From contig JTDE01000148.1 in assembly GCA_014338405.1 (NCBI GenBank), forward strand, positions 48,922 to 112,921: 64,000 nucleotides of DNA. Reading direction: 5' to 3'. Shown one piece after another: positions 9,557 through 21,135 of the stretch (positions are counted from its first letter, which is position 1; each line of letters starts with the position of its first letter). The position numbers were made by a program, and so were the translations under genes. Source of the stretch: Paragonimus skrjabini miyazakii (lineage: Eukaryota > Platyhelminthes > Trematoda > Plagiorchiida > Troglotrematidae). The notes beneath the pieces are model-generated. The model was given only the letters and a program-made list of their open reading frames with translations, was not told where the DNA came from and searched no databases.

Positions 9557-9883
9557 TTACACAGTGATGTATTGTCGTCGTATGTACCCAAGTGCGTTAC
9601 TGAATGCATGGCGTCCATGAGAGGCGTTTAGTTGTAACAGTCGATCGTCATTGTTAGAACACACTATGCAGCGTAAAACAAGTTGTGCGTTCATACCGCC
9701 AATAAACAGAACGATATTCAAATGCTGCTTGTTCCAAGAAGGTGTTGTTAAAGACGCTTCTGGCAACATTTGAGCTATTGTCGCTTGGAGCGTATGCAGA
9801 TACGACAAATAAACAACGTCTTTCTGATCTCCTTCAACCGACTGTAACTGAAGTCCTAGATTAAACGACACACAAGCAACCAT
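9557..9883 (-). pseudogene. Possible decayed SF3B3 exon (tentative)
   Basis: Open minus-strand stretch of 108 codons. LQATIAQMLPEASL followed by HLNI and, after a few extra residues, GGMNAQLVLRCIV resembles the SF3B3 segment lying shortly before the one found at 1765-1943. Strand and order agree with one gene running right to left. However, spacing is uneven, the Asp/Gly-rich block after LVLR is poorly matched, and no splice sites were convincing. Chance resemblance is possible, so no symbol is assigned. Confidence 0.3.
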
Positions 9884-9899
9884 TCACTGGGATCCAGTA

Positions 9900-11690
9900 G
9901 AAAAGGTTCTGGTCTGCCTCAGAGCTCAGTGCAATCTCGCACTCCAGCCTGATCACAAAATTCAGCTTCGTCATCTCGCGTGACCTTGCGAATGAACCGC
10001 TGACCCATGGAGTTATCCAAAGACGAATTCAAGTAAAAGCTTGTAAATGCAAGTTTCGCAGACACGCCATACACTCAGTTACAGACCTGAGATAATGCTC
10101 GCCAGGACAGTTTGCTGACCAAGTTGTTGAGAAGAATTTAAAAGCGCTAATGTTTACCCGTTATCTTGGCTTGAAGATATGAAAATTAAAAGCAGAGGAG
10201 GAGTGAAGTAAGTATGAGTGTACTGATCCATCAAGGTAACGATATCTTCTCATACTTTTCTGTCTTTTACTGTGTAGTATGCATCTGGTTTCGACGGTCC
10301 CGTCTGTGACTTCTGGTTCAACTACTTATCTCGTGAAACCGTAGTCACAGGGATTTTGAGTAATCTCTGCTCGAAACCCTATTCGACCGTGAAGGTCTAA
10401 CAATCCTTGAAAGTGCAGTGAGAGAATCGTTGATATCTTATGCGAAGTACTGATAGTTATAGTAGATATTTCAGAAGCTTTTTCAGACTTCCATGAACCA
10501 CTACAGACATTTCTACAATAGATAGAACGAAGCTGCAAATGTGTGAACTGACCTGTCGTCTCAATGATAAATTCGGATATTTGCCCGTTGCCTATATTGC
10601 AGAAGGTAGTTGAACTCAGGAACTAAACTCCGAGTTCCTGACTGAACAGTCTGACCTAAGGACGTTGAGGATGTGCCGTGAGTAGCAGAATCAATCTGAG
10701 TGTCAACAGACTCCTACTCAAAACAACTAAATTCTTTCTTACACGCATACCGACCATTTCGTTTCTAATCCAGGTGTTGAAGAAATAATTCAACTGAGAA
10801 GGTATTTCGCTTGTGCTCAGCGCGGACACTGTGCTGTGCACCCCTGCTCCAACAGTACTGTGGAGAACTCGGATCATCTACTGAAATACGTAATTTCACT
10901 TACAAGTCCAGACATATTACCAGAGCTAGACATATTTTCGTACAACTTCTTACTAAAATGCCGAAGTGCTGTAAATGCTACTTCCAATAGAATTCAGACA
11001 AGGTTGTTCATACCGTGACGCCTAAGATCTTCCTCCCGTTATGTCAACTCCGTTTGTAAACTGTCCTTCCGAAAAAGCGATTTTCTTCTTGCTCATAGAG
11101 GCATCACTCGATAGGTCGATCATTCATTGTTCCGGATCACAACGATCTCAACAATTCCACCGTCCAACCAGATTAGCTGACAAAGCAGTTGACGAACTCC
11201 ACCCTAATCTGAAGATCTGTTCTACAAGCATATCAAATTGGCGAGACTCTCATGAAAAGTGAATGTTCTACTGATTCACACTTTCAAGACAGCCGTTTGC
11301 ATACCACACCACGCTAAAGTATCTGGTCTACCAACAGGTCAGGGACGACTACACGCATTCACGAATGTTCGGAATATCATGATGAACTTAGGTCAGCCCG
11401 TATCCCAATTATCGGGGAAACCTAAAATGATTGCTGCAGCGTTGTTTCACGTTGTCTAACCAATTGTTTCACTTATTACTATCTAATGACTACCTGTGGT
11501 TTGAAATCAAGTAAATGTATCCAAAGCTCCTAGTCTTCTGTTTCTACTGCGTCGAGGCTAGCAATAGACTCTGAGTATGCCGTTAGTTCAGGGAGTTCGA
11601 GTGCAACATAGAGGAGCAGTCAGAGCATCAGTCCACTGAACTGCACGTAAACATTTTGCTCAGTCGGCTTAATATAGACCTCATCGAAAC
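9900..11690. other. No gene recognised
   Basis: Short open stretches at 10326-10538 (-), 10656-10877 (-), 11041-11262 (+) and 11259-11459 (+) carry no motif I can name. Confidence 0.45.
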
Positions 11691-11697
11691 GAACGTT

Positions 11698-12000
11698 TCT
11701 GAGTAATAGTGTGGTTTTCAAGCCAATTGCAATATTGCGTGATGTTTGCCACCCGCCAGCTCCAAAAACCTACGATGAACGCAACAGACCGTTGTATCCT
11801 CGTTTATTGGTTTCATTAAGGGGTTGGATTCCGTGAGCCGCAATACGATCATTAACAGTGCTCGGAAGATTTGGATGACTAGACTGTTACAGACAAGTAT
11901 GATGGCATGTGAATGGATCTCCGATGATCTTATCATCGTCATCGGTGTGAAACATAGTTGTGTTTAGATCACAATCTGACTTTGTTTATGATTGATTAGA
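11698..12000 (+). repeat. Old RTE fragment (RT region)
   Basis: Nucleotide resemblance, with many substitutions and small indels, to the RTE element at about 2895-3240. Anchors include GAACGCAACAG, GGATTCCGTGAGCCGC, GGATCTCCGATGAT and GTGTGAAACATAGTTGTG, in the same order and spacing. It spans the RT catalytic Asp region but is not translatable. It is visibly more diverged than the copy at 19525-20075. Confidence 0.72.
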
Positions 12001-15000
12001 TTTTGAAATCCAAAAATAATCTGTCGCTTTAATTAACCCGTCTAAAGGATCATATTGATTTCATTTCTTTGCCGTAGTTCACATGCCCCCGATTCACTGT
12101 GGTTAACAATTCCAACTCTGTATTGACCCTTGACTGCGTACAGTTGACCCATGACCATGTGCCTTCCGATTCGTTTCGTTGTTCATATCTAGCCTGATTT
12201 ACATACCACCAAATTTATAGTTGGTTTATCTGTTTCGGTGAGATTCTCGTGTCATGAATAAAATACTAGCAACATTGCCGATTACTTAAAGGTTATTCTG
12301 ACATAACGATCATGTTGAGGCACTGGTACAACTGGCGAAAGTCTAGCAGTTTATCGGTTTGCTTTTCTGTCTTTCAATGAGTATGTCGTCACATCAGGAT
12401 AGCACCGAGTTTGTTTTGATTGGTCTTTGTTTGCAAGATTCAGCTTGACCCTTCGATTAACCCGGTTGCAAACAATCGGTTGTTATGACAACGTGCTGAC
12501 TGTTTTCACTTTCAAACTCAGAAAGGGTGTTTTCTGCCACTGATTAGTCAAACGGGTAAAAATGTTTGCTTCTGTTTGAGAGAAGAGTACCTTAACGTTG
12601 AATTCGTAAGTGAGATCGTCATTACATCTTGAATTTCAATAGCTACAAGTGACAACAAAAACAATTATCATGGCTATCAATCTGCAGGGAAAAAACACAC
12701 CGCAAGACAAGACTATTGATACATCCTGTTTTTCAGTTAGGTTTCATAAACTATCGTCTACAATGATCATTCCTAGCTTACTAATGACCGATATCATTAG
12801 TGATTAAGATGCGAAAAACAATTCTGTTATAAACTGGCTAAAAAGATTTTACCCACACTCCTATCAGTAACAGACCTGACAACACTATACAAACAGACAA
12901 GATTGTTGTTATTTGGTAGAAGCTAACGTAACTGCACCCTTTTTTCCGTTAGTTATTTCTTTCGGGTGTGCTTCTGCAAGACGCCTCACGACGAGTCAAG
13001 TTTATCTGGCTTCATTGCTGATTCAGAACATTCATTAATTTGGTCATTGAGTCGCGGTCTGCAATATTTTTGTGTACCTGTCGTGCTAGTAGCCTCCTAG
13101 GCTTCGAACTGAGGTTCAGTCCAAAACTTGAATTCGAATGAAAATTGTGTTTTCGTTTAGCATTACATGTGTGTTGGTGTATTGTGATGCTGACTTATGA
13201 CAATCACGTATGCTGATGATGCACTAAATGATAGTTGAGGTCTCAACACAATGTTGTTATAGACTTCTGAATGTGAATCCTATTCATTACGGCCAAGTGA
13301 TCCAAATCACAGCGAAAATCCTCACCAACTAGGCATAGATTCATACGTCCGATCTGTTCAGAATGACTCGCGTCCTCGTTGTTAAATAATTCAACTTTTG
13401 ATTGATGAGTTCAGGAGACGTATGTATCAGACTATTCTAAGCTCCGCCAAATGTGGTGTTGGTCAAGAGAGTAAGCATGCCCCCCAATTTCTGACAAGTC
13501 AGCTAAAACGTTTCGTGGAATAACCGCCATATAGTTCCTCACAAAGCGCATAAGGTTCGAACACTTTCTGGGTCCTGTTAGGTGCTTACCCGATCATTCT
13601 GAGAGGTCGTTCAGATAATACAACAGGACGTCCTCACTTATTGACGTTTTCACCAGGAGTGAAGCTCATTAGGAAGTGATGAACAGTGATTTTGATCATT
13701 ACGCTAACACATCGATCCGTTGTGCACTCGATTGCATCTGTCCATATACCAGTTCGTAGCACGACAAAAGCAGGCTATAACTGTGACCCGCCGCATCATC
13801 TGACAAAGGGTTGTTGTTCACCAATCGATAGCTTCATGTTTACCACTGAGAAGCATAGTAGAATGCCATCACTACAACTGCATGATTTACGATAGCAGCA
13901 AATTTCCCGCGTAGACTGTGCGTAGAGTTCTGGCGCAGCCATTTTTGATGGCGACTCAAACAGACTTATCAGACAAATAATGAAATGCTTTTGAACATCC
14001 CGATTTGCAATGACTTCCAATTAGTAGAGTACGAAGACCAATCACATCAGACCATATTTTGAGTGAACTTGCTCAAGTGTCCAGTAGCCTAACTCGAAAG
14101 GTACAGTTCAAGAGTAGGTGCGTTCGATCTACTACCGTACCAGTGTGAGGCGTTGCAATTTTAGGCCTTAACCCGTGATCACTTTGTGAGTAAAAACTTA
14201 CTCGTGTTTCACGATCACCGGGGTATGGCTATCAAATATCAACTGTAGAGATCATCACAACACACAGGTGTCAGTATGCAATGGCTCATCTGCATCTAGG
14301 TGGCAGTTGAGTGGAAAACCAATCTCTTGTGCTACGCGGTCTCAGTATAGTCTCCTATGCTCAAGGTCAATGAGGAAATCTTCACGGACTGGAAAGCCAC
14401 AGACTGTGTTGTTTCTTGACACTTGTGTACGAAATAACCTAATACACAAAATGTGGTGTACCGAAATGACACTGAACTACAGCGAAAGTGTTTTTCAATC
14501 ATCCTTAAAAGGGGCAAATGCAAACGAGCGTGAAACAACTGAATCAATAAACTCCGACCACACTACCGATAATGGAACGATAATATGACATCTGAACGTG
14601 TCTTACAGAATCAAGTCGAATGATTCAACCACATAACAGTGGATTTATAATAGGATTGTTGGTGCATCACATGTCACCGGTGAAAGTTACCACTGTTGCA
14701 TTTTTCGTCTCTGATGCATATTTAGAAAAGGAGACTAACTGTATCAGAAAACGGCTGTTGGGCCATGCACGCCGACTATTAGTTACAGACATACACTTGT
14801 TATCTGCGTTGCTCAACAAAGTTTGATGGAATTCGGATCGGCCGAAACTATGAGAAGCCTGCTCATATGTTCGGTTCCGCTGTTGTGCTCCGCATCCAAT
14901 AAAAATTCAAAGGAATAAGGCCGGGTAGTATGTGACAGGAAGCCTTTGAAATCCGTCCTTCCAATGCGTGGCAGCTGGATGATAGGCTGTTAAGATAGAC

Positions 15001-16075
15001 AAAAGAGAGAATCACTACTGATAAGTTCCAGGCTGGACAGACAAACAGCTATTTAAATTCAAATATAATTGTGGTAAGGAGTCCATTTCTCCCGTCCAAA
15101 ACCGCCTTCTTCTTCGAGAAGAACGATTAATCCAATCAGAATTAGCGGAACTGTCCAGAACGGTCGAGAGGTAACCTTAGTTATTTTCTACCTGTCCGAC
15201 CTTTATTACCCTATACTTATTGGTGGCCTAGTGACCCTAACTAATTTTCTCAGTAACTGTCCTCCTATTTTACGATTCAAGGATGTTTTTAGGTCAATAC
15301 ACACCATCTAAATATCTCGTATTTTTCGCCTTGTTGCATACGTTTTTCGGACGGAGCGAAGCTGTTCTTGCGCGCGTCTTTTGGTTTGTCTTGGGAGCCA
15401 ATCACGGGGACAGTCGTGGTAGTTTCGGGACCAAGATTTAACGGGTTAATAATTACAAGGAGGAGAATCCGATTTATGTCAAGCGCACTACTACATCGAG
15501 GACAAACCAGCGAATCTTTTCGAGAGTTTACAACAAAGAGTGGGTGTCGGGACATCTTGTACATGATTTTAAAAAAATAAGTTAAATTTGCACTGGGTAA
15601 CGGAACAAAAACTTCAGAACTAAGAAAAGAAAATGTAGCAGTCCCCCAGAGGACTCGAATCATTAAAAAGAGGAGCGAATGAGTTACCATAAGAAAGGGG
15701 TAATTAGTTCCGATAAAAGAAAAGTATAAAATCGAGTTAACTGGCTTGTGTCTAAAGCACTCGTCCTCCTTTTGTTGACAACTTGCTGTGGGTACATCGA
15801 TGGCTAACGATCCTGAGATGGCAGTCACTGCCACATTCGTCGCAACGCCATTTCATGTCATGCCACTACGACCTGTTGTTCTATACTTCTTTTGCGTATT
15901 ACGCGCTTGAATTCACAGTCACGCATCAGTCAGACGCCTGTCAAGATTGTACCCTTCCAGCCGGTCCCCTGTAGGGTTGCGTCCTCACATTAACAAAGAT
16001 CGACGCGGAAAGTTTACTTCGAGATCACTCTGCTGTCGTAGCTTCTGACCCACAGGATTATGCCTCCTGCTTTCA
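12001..16075. other. No gene recognised; one long minus-strand open stretch
   Basis: The longest open stretch, 15289-15834 (-), has 181 codons. It includes hydrophobic segments and a CPRC pair but no domain I recognise. In 64 kb of this composition an open run of this size is near what chance allows, so I do not call it a gene. A hairpin at 14175-14218 is listed separately. Confidence 0.4.
14175..14218. repeat. Nested hairpin
   Basis: Outer arms GTGATC and GATCAC enclose an inner GAGTAA/TTACTC stem with loop AAAC. It may be a terminal structure of a small non-autonomous element, but no matching second copy was seen. Confidence 0.4.
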
Positions 16076-16079
16076 TGTG

Positions 16080-17065
16080 CCAACACACCGGCAGTTTTGG
16101 AATTCATTGGTTAGCCATCCTATGAACATCCCTTGGTCAGCGAGGATGATTGAATATCAGCATAAATTTAATCCCATCCATGTCTGCTTGCCGAAGTACG
16201 AGTATTCGGAACCATGTTCGACCACCGTATACTCAAAATGCATGTTGGAGACTGCGAACGTAAGAGGCTGAGATACTGCAAGTTTAGTTATTACTGTCAT
16301 AAAACAAAGCAGACCGCACCATGGCTCTATTGACAAACAGATTAGTCTTCATTTTCAGACTGCATTTCTTCCAGACTGATCTTAAAAGGTGTTAAAAAAT
16401 AGCGCTAACCTTGATCATACGAATCGGCAACTCAGGGTAAAAGGACATTTGCTTTAGCTACTGGCCGTCTAACTAGTAAAAGTACTAAATTCCGTCCACA
16501 AAATCTACATTGGTACAGAGTTCATTAGTGCATTAGTCTAATAACTTAGTCATGTGAAGGTTGAGAGGGATAGTATTTCTTGAACTAATTAGTTTTCTAA
16601 ATCCACTTACAGACACAAATTAATATACAAAAACTGTGGGCTGATTTTATTTTTTTGCGCCCTAATCAGCGAGGTACCATAACGTTGAGTTTGTCTTATT
16701 GTTTGTTTGAGTTTGATCACGTGGTCCAGTACTTTGGTTACGATCATTGTTCCGATTTGAAACGGTTTGCTGAGTTTGTTGTGCGCAACAGAATACACAT
16801 TTGTGTATGATGAAATTGCAAAAAATTATATCATTCTGTAGTCTTCGTGTTTTCATTTACGGTTTCAGTTAGTAGGTCTTCCCTGTGTTGATATTCAACC
16901 CAAAAGTGTTTGCTGTTATGGCAAAAGTCATGCTCATTTGCTGAAGTTGTTTATCACTGTGTACAGGCAGCACATTACCACTGATACACAATGGCATTTA
17001 TGCAATAGAGTCTGGTAACAGACTTGGAGCACTAACATTTCGAGTTTTTAGCAGCCGATCATCCA
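16080..17065 (-). repeat. Old interrupted RTE fragment
   Basis: Two blocks match the RTE element in antisense. 16080-16290 corresponds to element bases about 3775-4000 (anchor TTCGGAACCATG plus its flanks), and 16880-17065 to about 3320-3490 (anchor TGTGTTGATATTCAACCC). They are colinear on the minus strand, which suggests one insertion whose middle has been lost and replaced by about 590 bp of unrelated sequence. Confidence 0.7.
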
Positions 17066-17690
17066 TGCGATTATCTGGGTTCTGTATCCGAACTGTGAGC
17101 CCTGTTGTCAAATTTGTGTGTTGATCAATCCGATCATTCTTATTCTAAATGACTTACACTTTGTTCACTGTGACCTGCTGACCTATTGATGCGTTTTTGC
17201 ATGACCTAGATTGTTTGGTTTTGGTTTTGTCAAGATTCACACGGTTGCGACGTGTTGCTGACTATCCAAACTGTTACGCTTTCGCTCTCACCACAAAACT
17301 TTGGCGCATCTACAAATGGATAGAGTTACCGACCTCATTAAAATCATTCATCCGATATCACATACGTACTGTACACAGTTGATACATTGCCTCATCAACT
17401 CATCCTTTTATCTAAACACAAAAAATATTGCATATTTTTTGTGTTCATCATCTTAATGAAACAATCATACAGCTAGAATTTGCTAATCACTCACATCAAC
17501 GAATCGTTCTTCCTGTGTGTTTGCTTCTGGTTATCTTGACTGTATACAACTGTTACATTATCCTGTGAATTAAGGCAACATCCCCAGACCATGGCGATCT
17601 TATAGTTTGATTGTTTGTTTTTTTTAAATATAAAAACAGAACCCATCTATTGTTTGTATTTTTTTTTCTTTTCATTCTTTCAAACTGAAC
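17066..17690. other. No gene recognised
   Basis: AT-rich sequence with a perfect palindrome at 17415-17445, described separately. The open stretch 17197-17382 (+) has no recognisable motif. Confidence 0.45.
17415..17445. repeat. Perfect 14-bp inverted repeat with 3-nt loop
   Basis: AACACAAAAAATAT and ATATTTTTTGTGTT pair perfectly around TGC. An exact 14-bp stem is rare by chance and could be a cruciform, a MITE end or a remnant of an inverted duplication. No gene adjoins it. Confidence 0.8.
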
Positions 17691-17696
17691 CTTAGG

Positions 17697-17783
17697 ATAT
17701 TGGCACAAAAATTACTTATAGTCAAAAGGTGGATAACTCTAATGAATATATATATATATATAACGTGGATGGTAGTGTACCAA
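17697..17783 (-). repeat. About 88-bp dispersed repeat, copy 1, with (TA)n
   Basis: On the minus strand it runs from ATTTGGTACACTACCA through a (TA)n run (17746-17762) to TATAAGTAATTTTTGTGCC. It aligns along its length with 28648-28735 (+), where the TA run is shorter and interrupted. Probably a short non-autonomous element or a conserved piece of a larger one. Confidence 0.7.
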
Positions 17784-18238
17784 ATAAAATCCATTAACAA
17801 AAGCTGTATAACAGAATGTTTGGGCTTATCAAACTCTTTCATCGGCCTCCGAACTGATTTGCAGGTAACCGATTTATTACCCACATGTTTTGTACCTAAA
17901 TCCTCACTAGTATCGACCACATTTTCCCCACGGGCCACGCAAATAAAAAAAACAGTTCAATAAGCTACTCATGTGTCAAATTACCGGCACGACGTTCTCC
18001 TACTTGTGTTCCAGAAGTGTGATCTGGTTCCAGCATGATAATTCGAACAGACCAAGCTGTGCGCGGCTACTGCCCGGCAGACTGAACTGAGAAAAGCGAG
18101 ACTCAACGTAACGTAACATTAAGTGTCAGACAAACAGAAGGACATAGTGCGGACTTATCACCCAAGGACCTACAAGTTCGATGTGCCTTCAGTGAAATGA
18201 AAATATCGGTTCTAATCCGTCATCAGTCATTTATTCGT

Positions 18239-18600
18239 TCAATCTGTACAGGTAATTTTCGATCTATCAGTTAATTTGTAAATTTCCTCGTTCAACGTTT
18301 GGTGAAACAATTGTCGTGATAAAATAATCCGTTGGGGAAATATCGTATTTTTACGTCGTTTATTTGCATTCATCGTTGCATACTGGTTCCCAGTCCAGCG
18401 ATGTCTCTCAAGCGATGGAACGTGTGTGAATGGCCAGGTTTTATCGATCGTGGACCATGGTGGCAAATTCACTGAGACGGTGTGGCCGAGGGACTGGGGT
18501 GGAAATGCGCGTACACCTCCACCTTTCACCCACAGCCAGCTAGTGTGGCCGTAGTTTCAGCGGTGTGCTTTGGCCGTTCGCTCATTCGGCTTGCACGTGC
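18239..18600 (-). repeat. Dispersed repeat of unknown class, copy 1
   Basis: Reverse complement resembles 58600-58990 (+) over at least 350 bp. Shared blocks include GGTGTACGCGCATTTC, GGTCCACGATC, CATTCACACAC and ATTTACAAAT in the same order. It has no coding capacity. A SINE copy begins 120 bp further on. Confidence 0.72.
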
Positions 18601-18719
18601 TCGTTGGTCCGCGTTCCGATGAGAAGTGAAATTAAGATATTCAGACTTCAATTTTGAACATCATATCGTCTAGCTGGTTTAATGAGATCGGAGATTTCGA
18701 CCTGTCTAGGAAGTCCTAA

Positions 18720-19003
18720 TCGCGGGGTTATCGATTGGAGTAAACAGGACAGTTACTGTGTCTCCCTTCCGAGACGATCGGGCAACCTGATCATTGCTCA
18801 CAAGCGAAAGTGGTTGAGCGTTCACATGTGATAATTCGGTCGTGCCTAACGTGAGGTCAATGGCGCAGTGGTAAACACAGTTGCCTCATGAACAGCGTGT
18901 CTGTGGTTCAAGTTCCGGCAGTGACGATTATATGCACTACTGACGAGCTCTAATGAGAGCGAAACTCGAGTCTAGTGCTTCTTTTCGAATGGGGCCGACT
19001 AGA
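18720..19003 (+). repeat. tRNA-derived SINE copy C, cut by the assembly gap
   Basis: Best copy for reading the pol III promoter: box A-like TGGCGCAGTGGTA at 18861-18873 and box B-like GGTTCAAGTTCC at 18905-18916, with 44 bp between their starts, as in tRNA genes. The 3' half matches the copy at 62615-62760, including 52 identical consecutive bases (18930-18981 versus 62654-62705). Its 3' tail is lost in the N run starting at 19004. Confidence 0.85.
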
Positions 19004-19280
19004 NNNNNNNNNNNNNNNNNNNNNNNNNNNNNNNNNNNNNNNNNNNNNNNNNNNNNNNNNNNNNNNNNNNNNNNNNNNNNNNNNNNNNNNNNNNNNNNNN
19101 NNNNNNNNNNNNNNNNNNNNNNNNNNNNNNNNNNNNNNNNNNNNNNNNNNNNNNNNNNNNNNNNNNNNNNNNNNNNNNNNNNNNNNNNNNNNNNNNNNNN
19201 NNNNNNNNNNNNNNNNNNNNNNNNNNNNNNNNNNNNNNNNNNNNNNNNNNNNNNNNNNNNNNNNNNNNNNNNNNNNNNNN
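19004..19280. other. Assembly gap (277 N)
   Basis: Run of N. It starts inside SINE copy C and ends at an (AT)n run, which suggests the gap arose from repeat collapse. Apparent reading frames across it are meaningless. Confidence 0.99.

Positions 19281-19310
<30 letters not shown>
19281..19310. repeat. (AT)15 microsatellite
   Basis: Uninterrupted dinucleotide repeat abutting the N gap; its true length is unknown because it may continue into the gap. Confidence 0.95.
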
Positions 19311-19314
<4 letters not shown>

Positions 19315-19524
19315 ATATGTGTTCCCTCCAGAGCTCACAGAGTGGGGCTACATAACGGCTTTGAAAGAACATGGAGTAGGATATTACTCGCGTCGATTAC
19401 CTAATCGAGTAACAGCCACTTAGCTGACCGATCTATAAGTTGCATCATGTGAGTTTAGTCGATGATACATATATGCTAGATCAGAGCAATAGTTCAGTCA
19501 GTCTCTGTTGCAGGTACACATACG

Positions 19525-20075
19525 TATAACGTCCTCAAATGTCACAGCTATCGACAGCGTCTCTACTGATGCGAATTTGGGTTGAAGGTGTACAGGCAGC
19601 ACCTCAACCCGCAGAAGGCTGAAGGAAGGAAAATGTCTTATCTGTGTTGATATCCAATCCAAACTTGGATGCGACGGTCGTGAAGGTCGTGGCCACTCGC
19701 TGTAGTTCGTCCTCGCTGTGTGCCGGTAGTGTCCTGTTATCTGTGAATAGAAGTATGGACATCGTTGAAGTATGTAGCTGAGTTGAGGAGCCGAAACGTC
19801 AGATATTCAGTAGGCACCCATCTGTCCGGTACTAAGCGTCAACGCCGTCCTCCCCAGAGTCTTGGAAAGCAACTGTCAGCATGGCAGTCAACTATAACTT
19901 AAATAGGGCTGGTGCTAGCAAACAACCCTGCTTGGTGCCAGTGACAATGTCAAAATCACCATAAGTCTATTCACACGATTATAACTTCGCCCCTGTACCC
20001 ACATGCAACATTCTGATCAGATTGACAAATTCACCTGGGTGTCCAAACTTACCAAGACACACATAGACAGAATTA
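19525..20075 (-). repeat. RTE fragment in antisense (RT region)
   Basis: On the minus strand it matches the RTE element at about 3060-3590. The match runs from CCAAACTTACCAAG near 20040-20060, through the region between RT motifs A and C, past GAGGACGAACTACAGCG-like sequence, to the segment corresponding to ATTCGCATCA. Resemblance is high by eye, but stops and indels prevent translation. It is less diverged than the fragments at 11.7 and 16-17 kb, so probably a later insertion. Confidence 0.85.
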
Positions 20076-20079
20076 CTAC

Positions 20080-20940
20080 AAAGTTGTACCAAGTGTCGTA
20101 GGAATGCTTGTAACTTTTTCAGCCTGATCATGCTGCTGCAAATATGACTGAAAGTGCCGTTTAATGTTCAAGAAGACGGGACGGGTCAAAGCACATCCAA
20201 TCATAAGTGAAATAACGTAAGACAACGTTTTACCCAGTTGGTACAAATCATTTAGTATGAGGTCCTATTATAGCTGACGCGAAGAGCCATACAACATGAG
20301 TTACGAGGTAATACTAACTGTTGATTTTTGTGGCAGATCGTCCTAACTATGACTCATACCGGTACCTTAGACGTACCTTAAGAATCTGGTCCATTATGAA
20401 ACCGATGTTAAAACTGAACCTAAAGGACAAGCCGCCAGCTCACGACCAGTCAGCGCTCGTGTATTTGTTTTTCTGTTGCTGTCGTATTGCAGATCATGTT
20501 GGTCGTATAGTTAAGCACTTTATAAAAGGGATAAAGGAACATCGTCCGGAACTGGCTGTTGTATATCAAATATTAGCGTCATCGTTACACATCTCTTCGA
20601 GACCAACCATTGTATAGCCGTCATCAAAGCATTCCGACTTGTCCACAGATCTGCCATCACTCAATCTAAGACAGTTCGCCTGCACGCTTTCAGCGATCAC
20701 CGATTCAATTGCACTCACATTAATCCGTGGCCACAAGTCAATGATAACCACTATACCCACACGTGAAAATATGACAGTGAACGCGTAGTCTAACGCCCAG
20801 TCAACGTCCGGTCCATATCTAGCCAATTATGTAAAGTTTAACAGTCGTTTCCAATGTCACTCATTAGCAATCACTCCATTGGATACTAATGAGTAATTGA
20901 GATTTGGTAGGTTTCAGGTTAAACTTCACTCACGCTTGAT
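20080..20940. other. No gene recognised
   Basis: Overlapping open stretches at 20321-20617 (+) and 20566-20826 (-) look like neither a known family nor an element piece. Confidence 0.4.
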
Positions 20941-20944
20941 CGTA

Positions 20945-21135
20945 ACCTTTGCATTCAGATAGGCCTTCCAGCCAGTTTATTTCGAAAAGACTAGACTTGT
21001 TTTTCGCTCTTGTTAGGGTTCGTCAGTAGTGTATATCCTTGCCACGTCTGGGATTAGAACATCCGCCATGGTTTCATGGGATAACCCTGACGATCACTTC
21101 TTTAATTCGGTGGTTTGTCTCTTGAAACTCCTGTG
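20945..21135 (-). repeat. tRNA-derived SINE, diverged copy D
   Basis: Minus-strand copy with the family block read on plus as GTGTATATCCTTGCCACGTC (21031-21050), box B complement (TCTGGGATTAGAAC) and the 3' end near TTTCGAAA. Its 5' third is lost. Confidence 0.65.

Noticed and set aside
15289..15834. 181-codon minus-strand open stretch with hydrophobic segments and CPRC
   Set aside because: Longest open run in the gene-poor part, but about one run of this size is expected by chance in six frames of 64 kb, and no domain or splice context supports it.
18937..19423. Open reading frames crossing 19004-19280
   Set aside because: They run through N and are artefacts of the gap.
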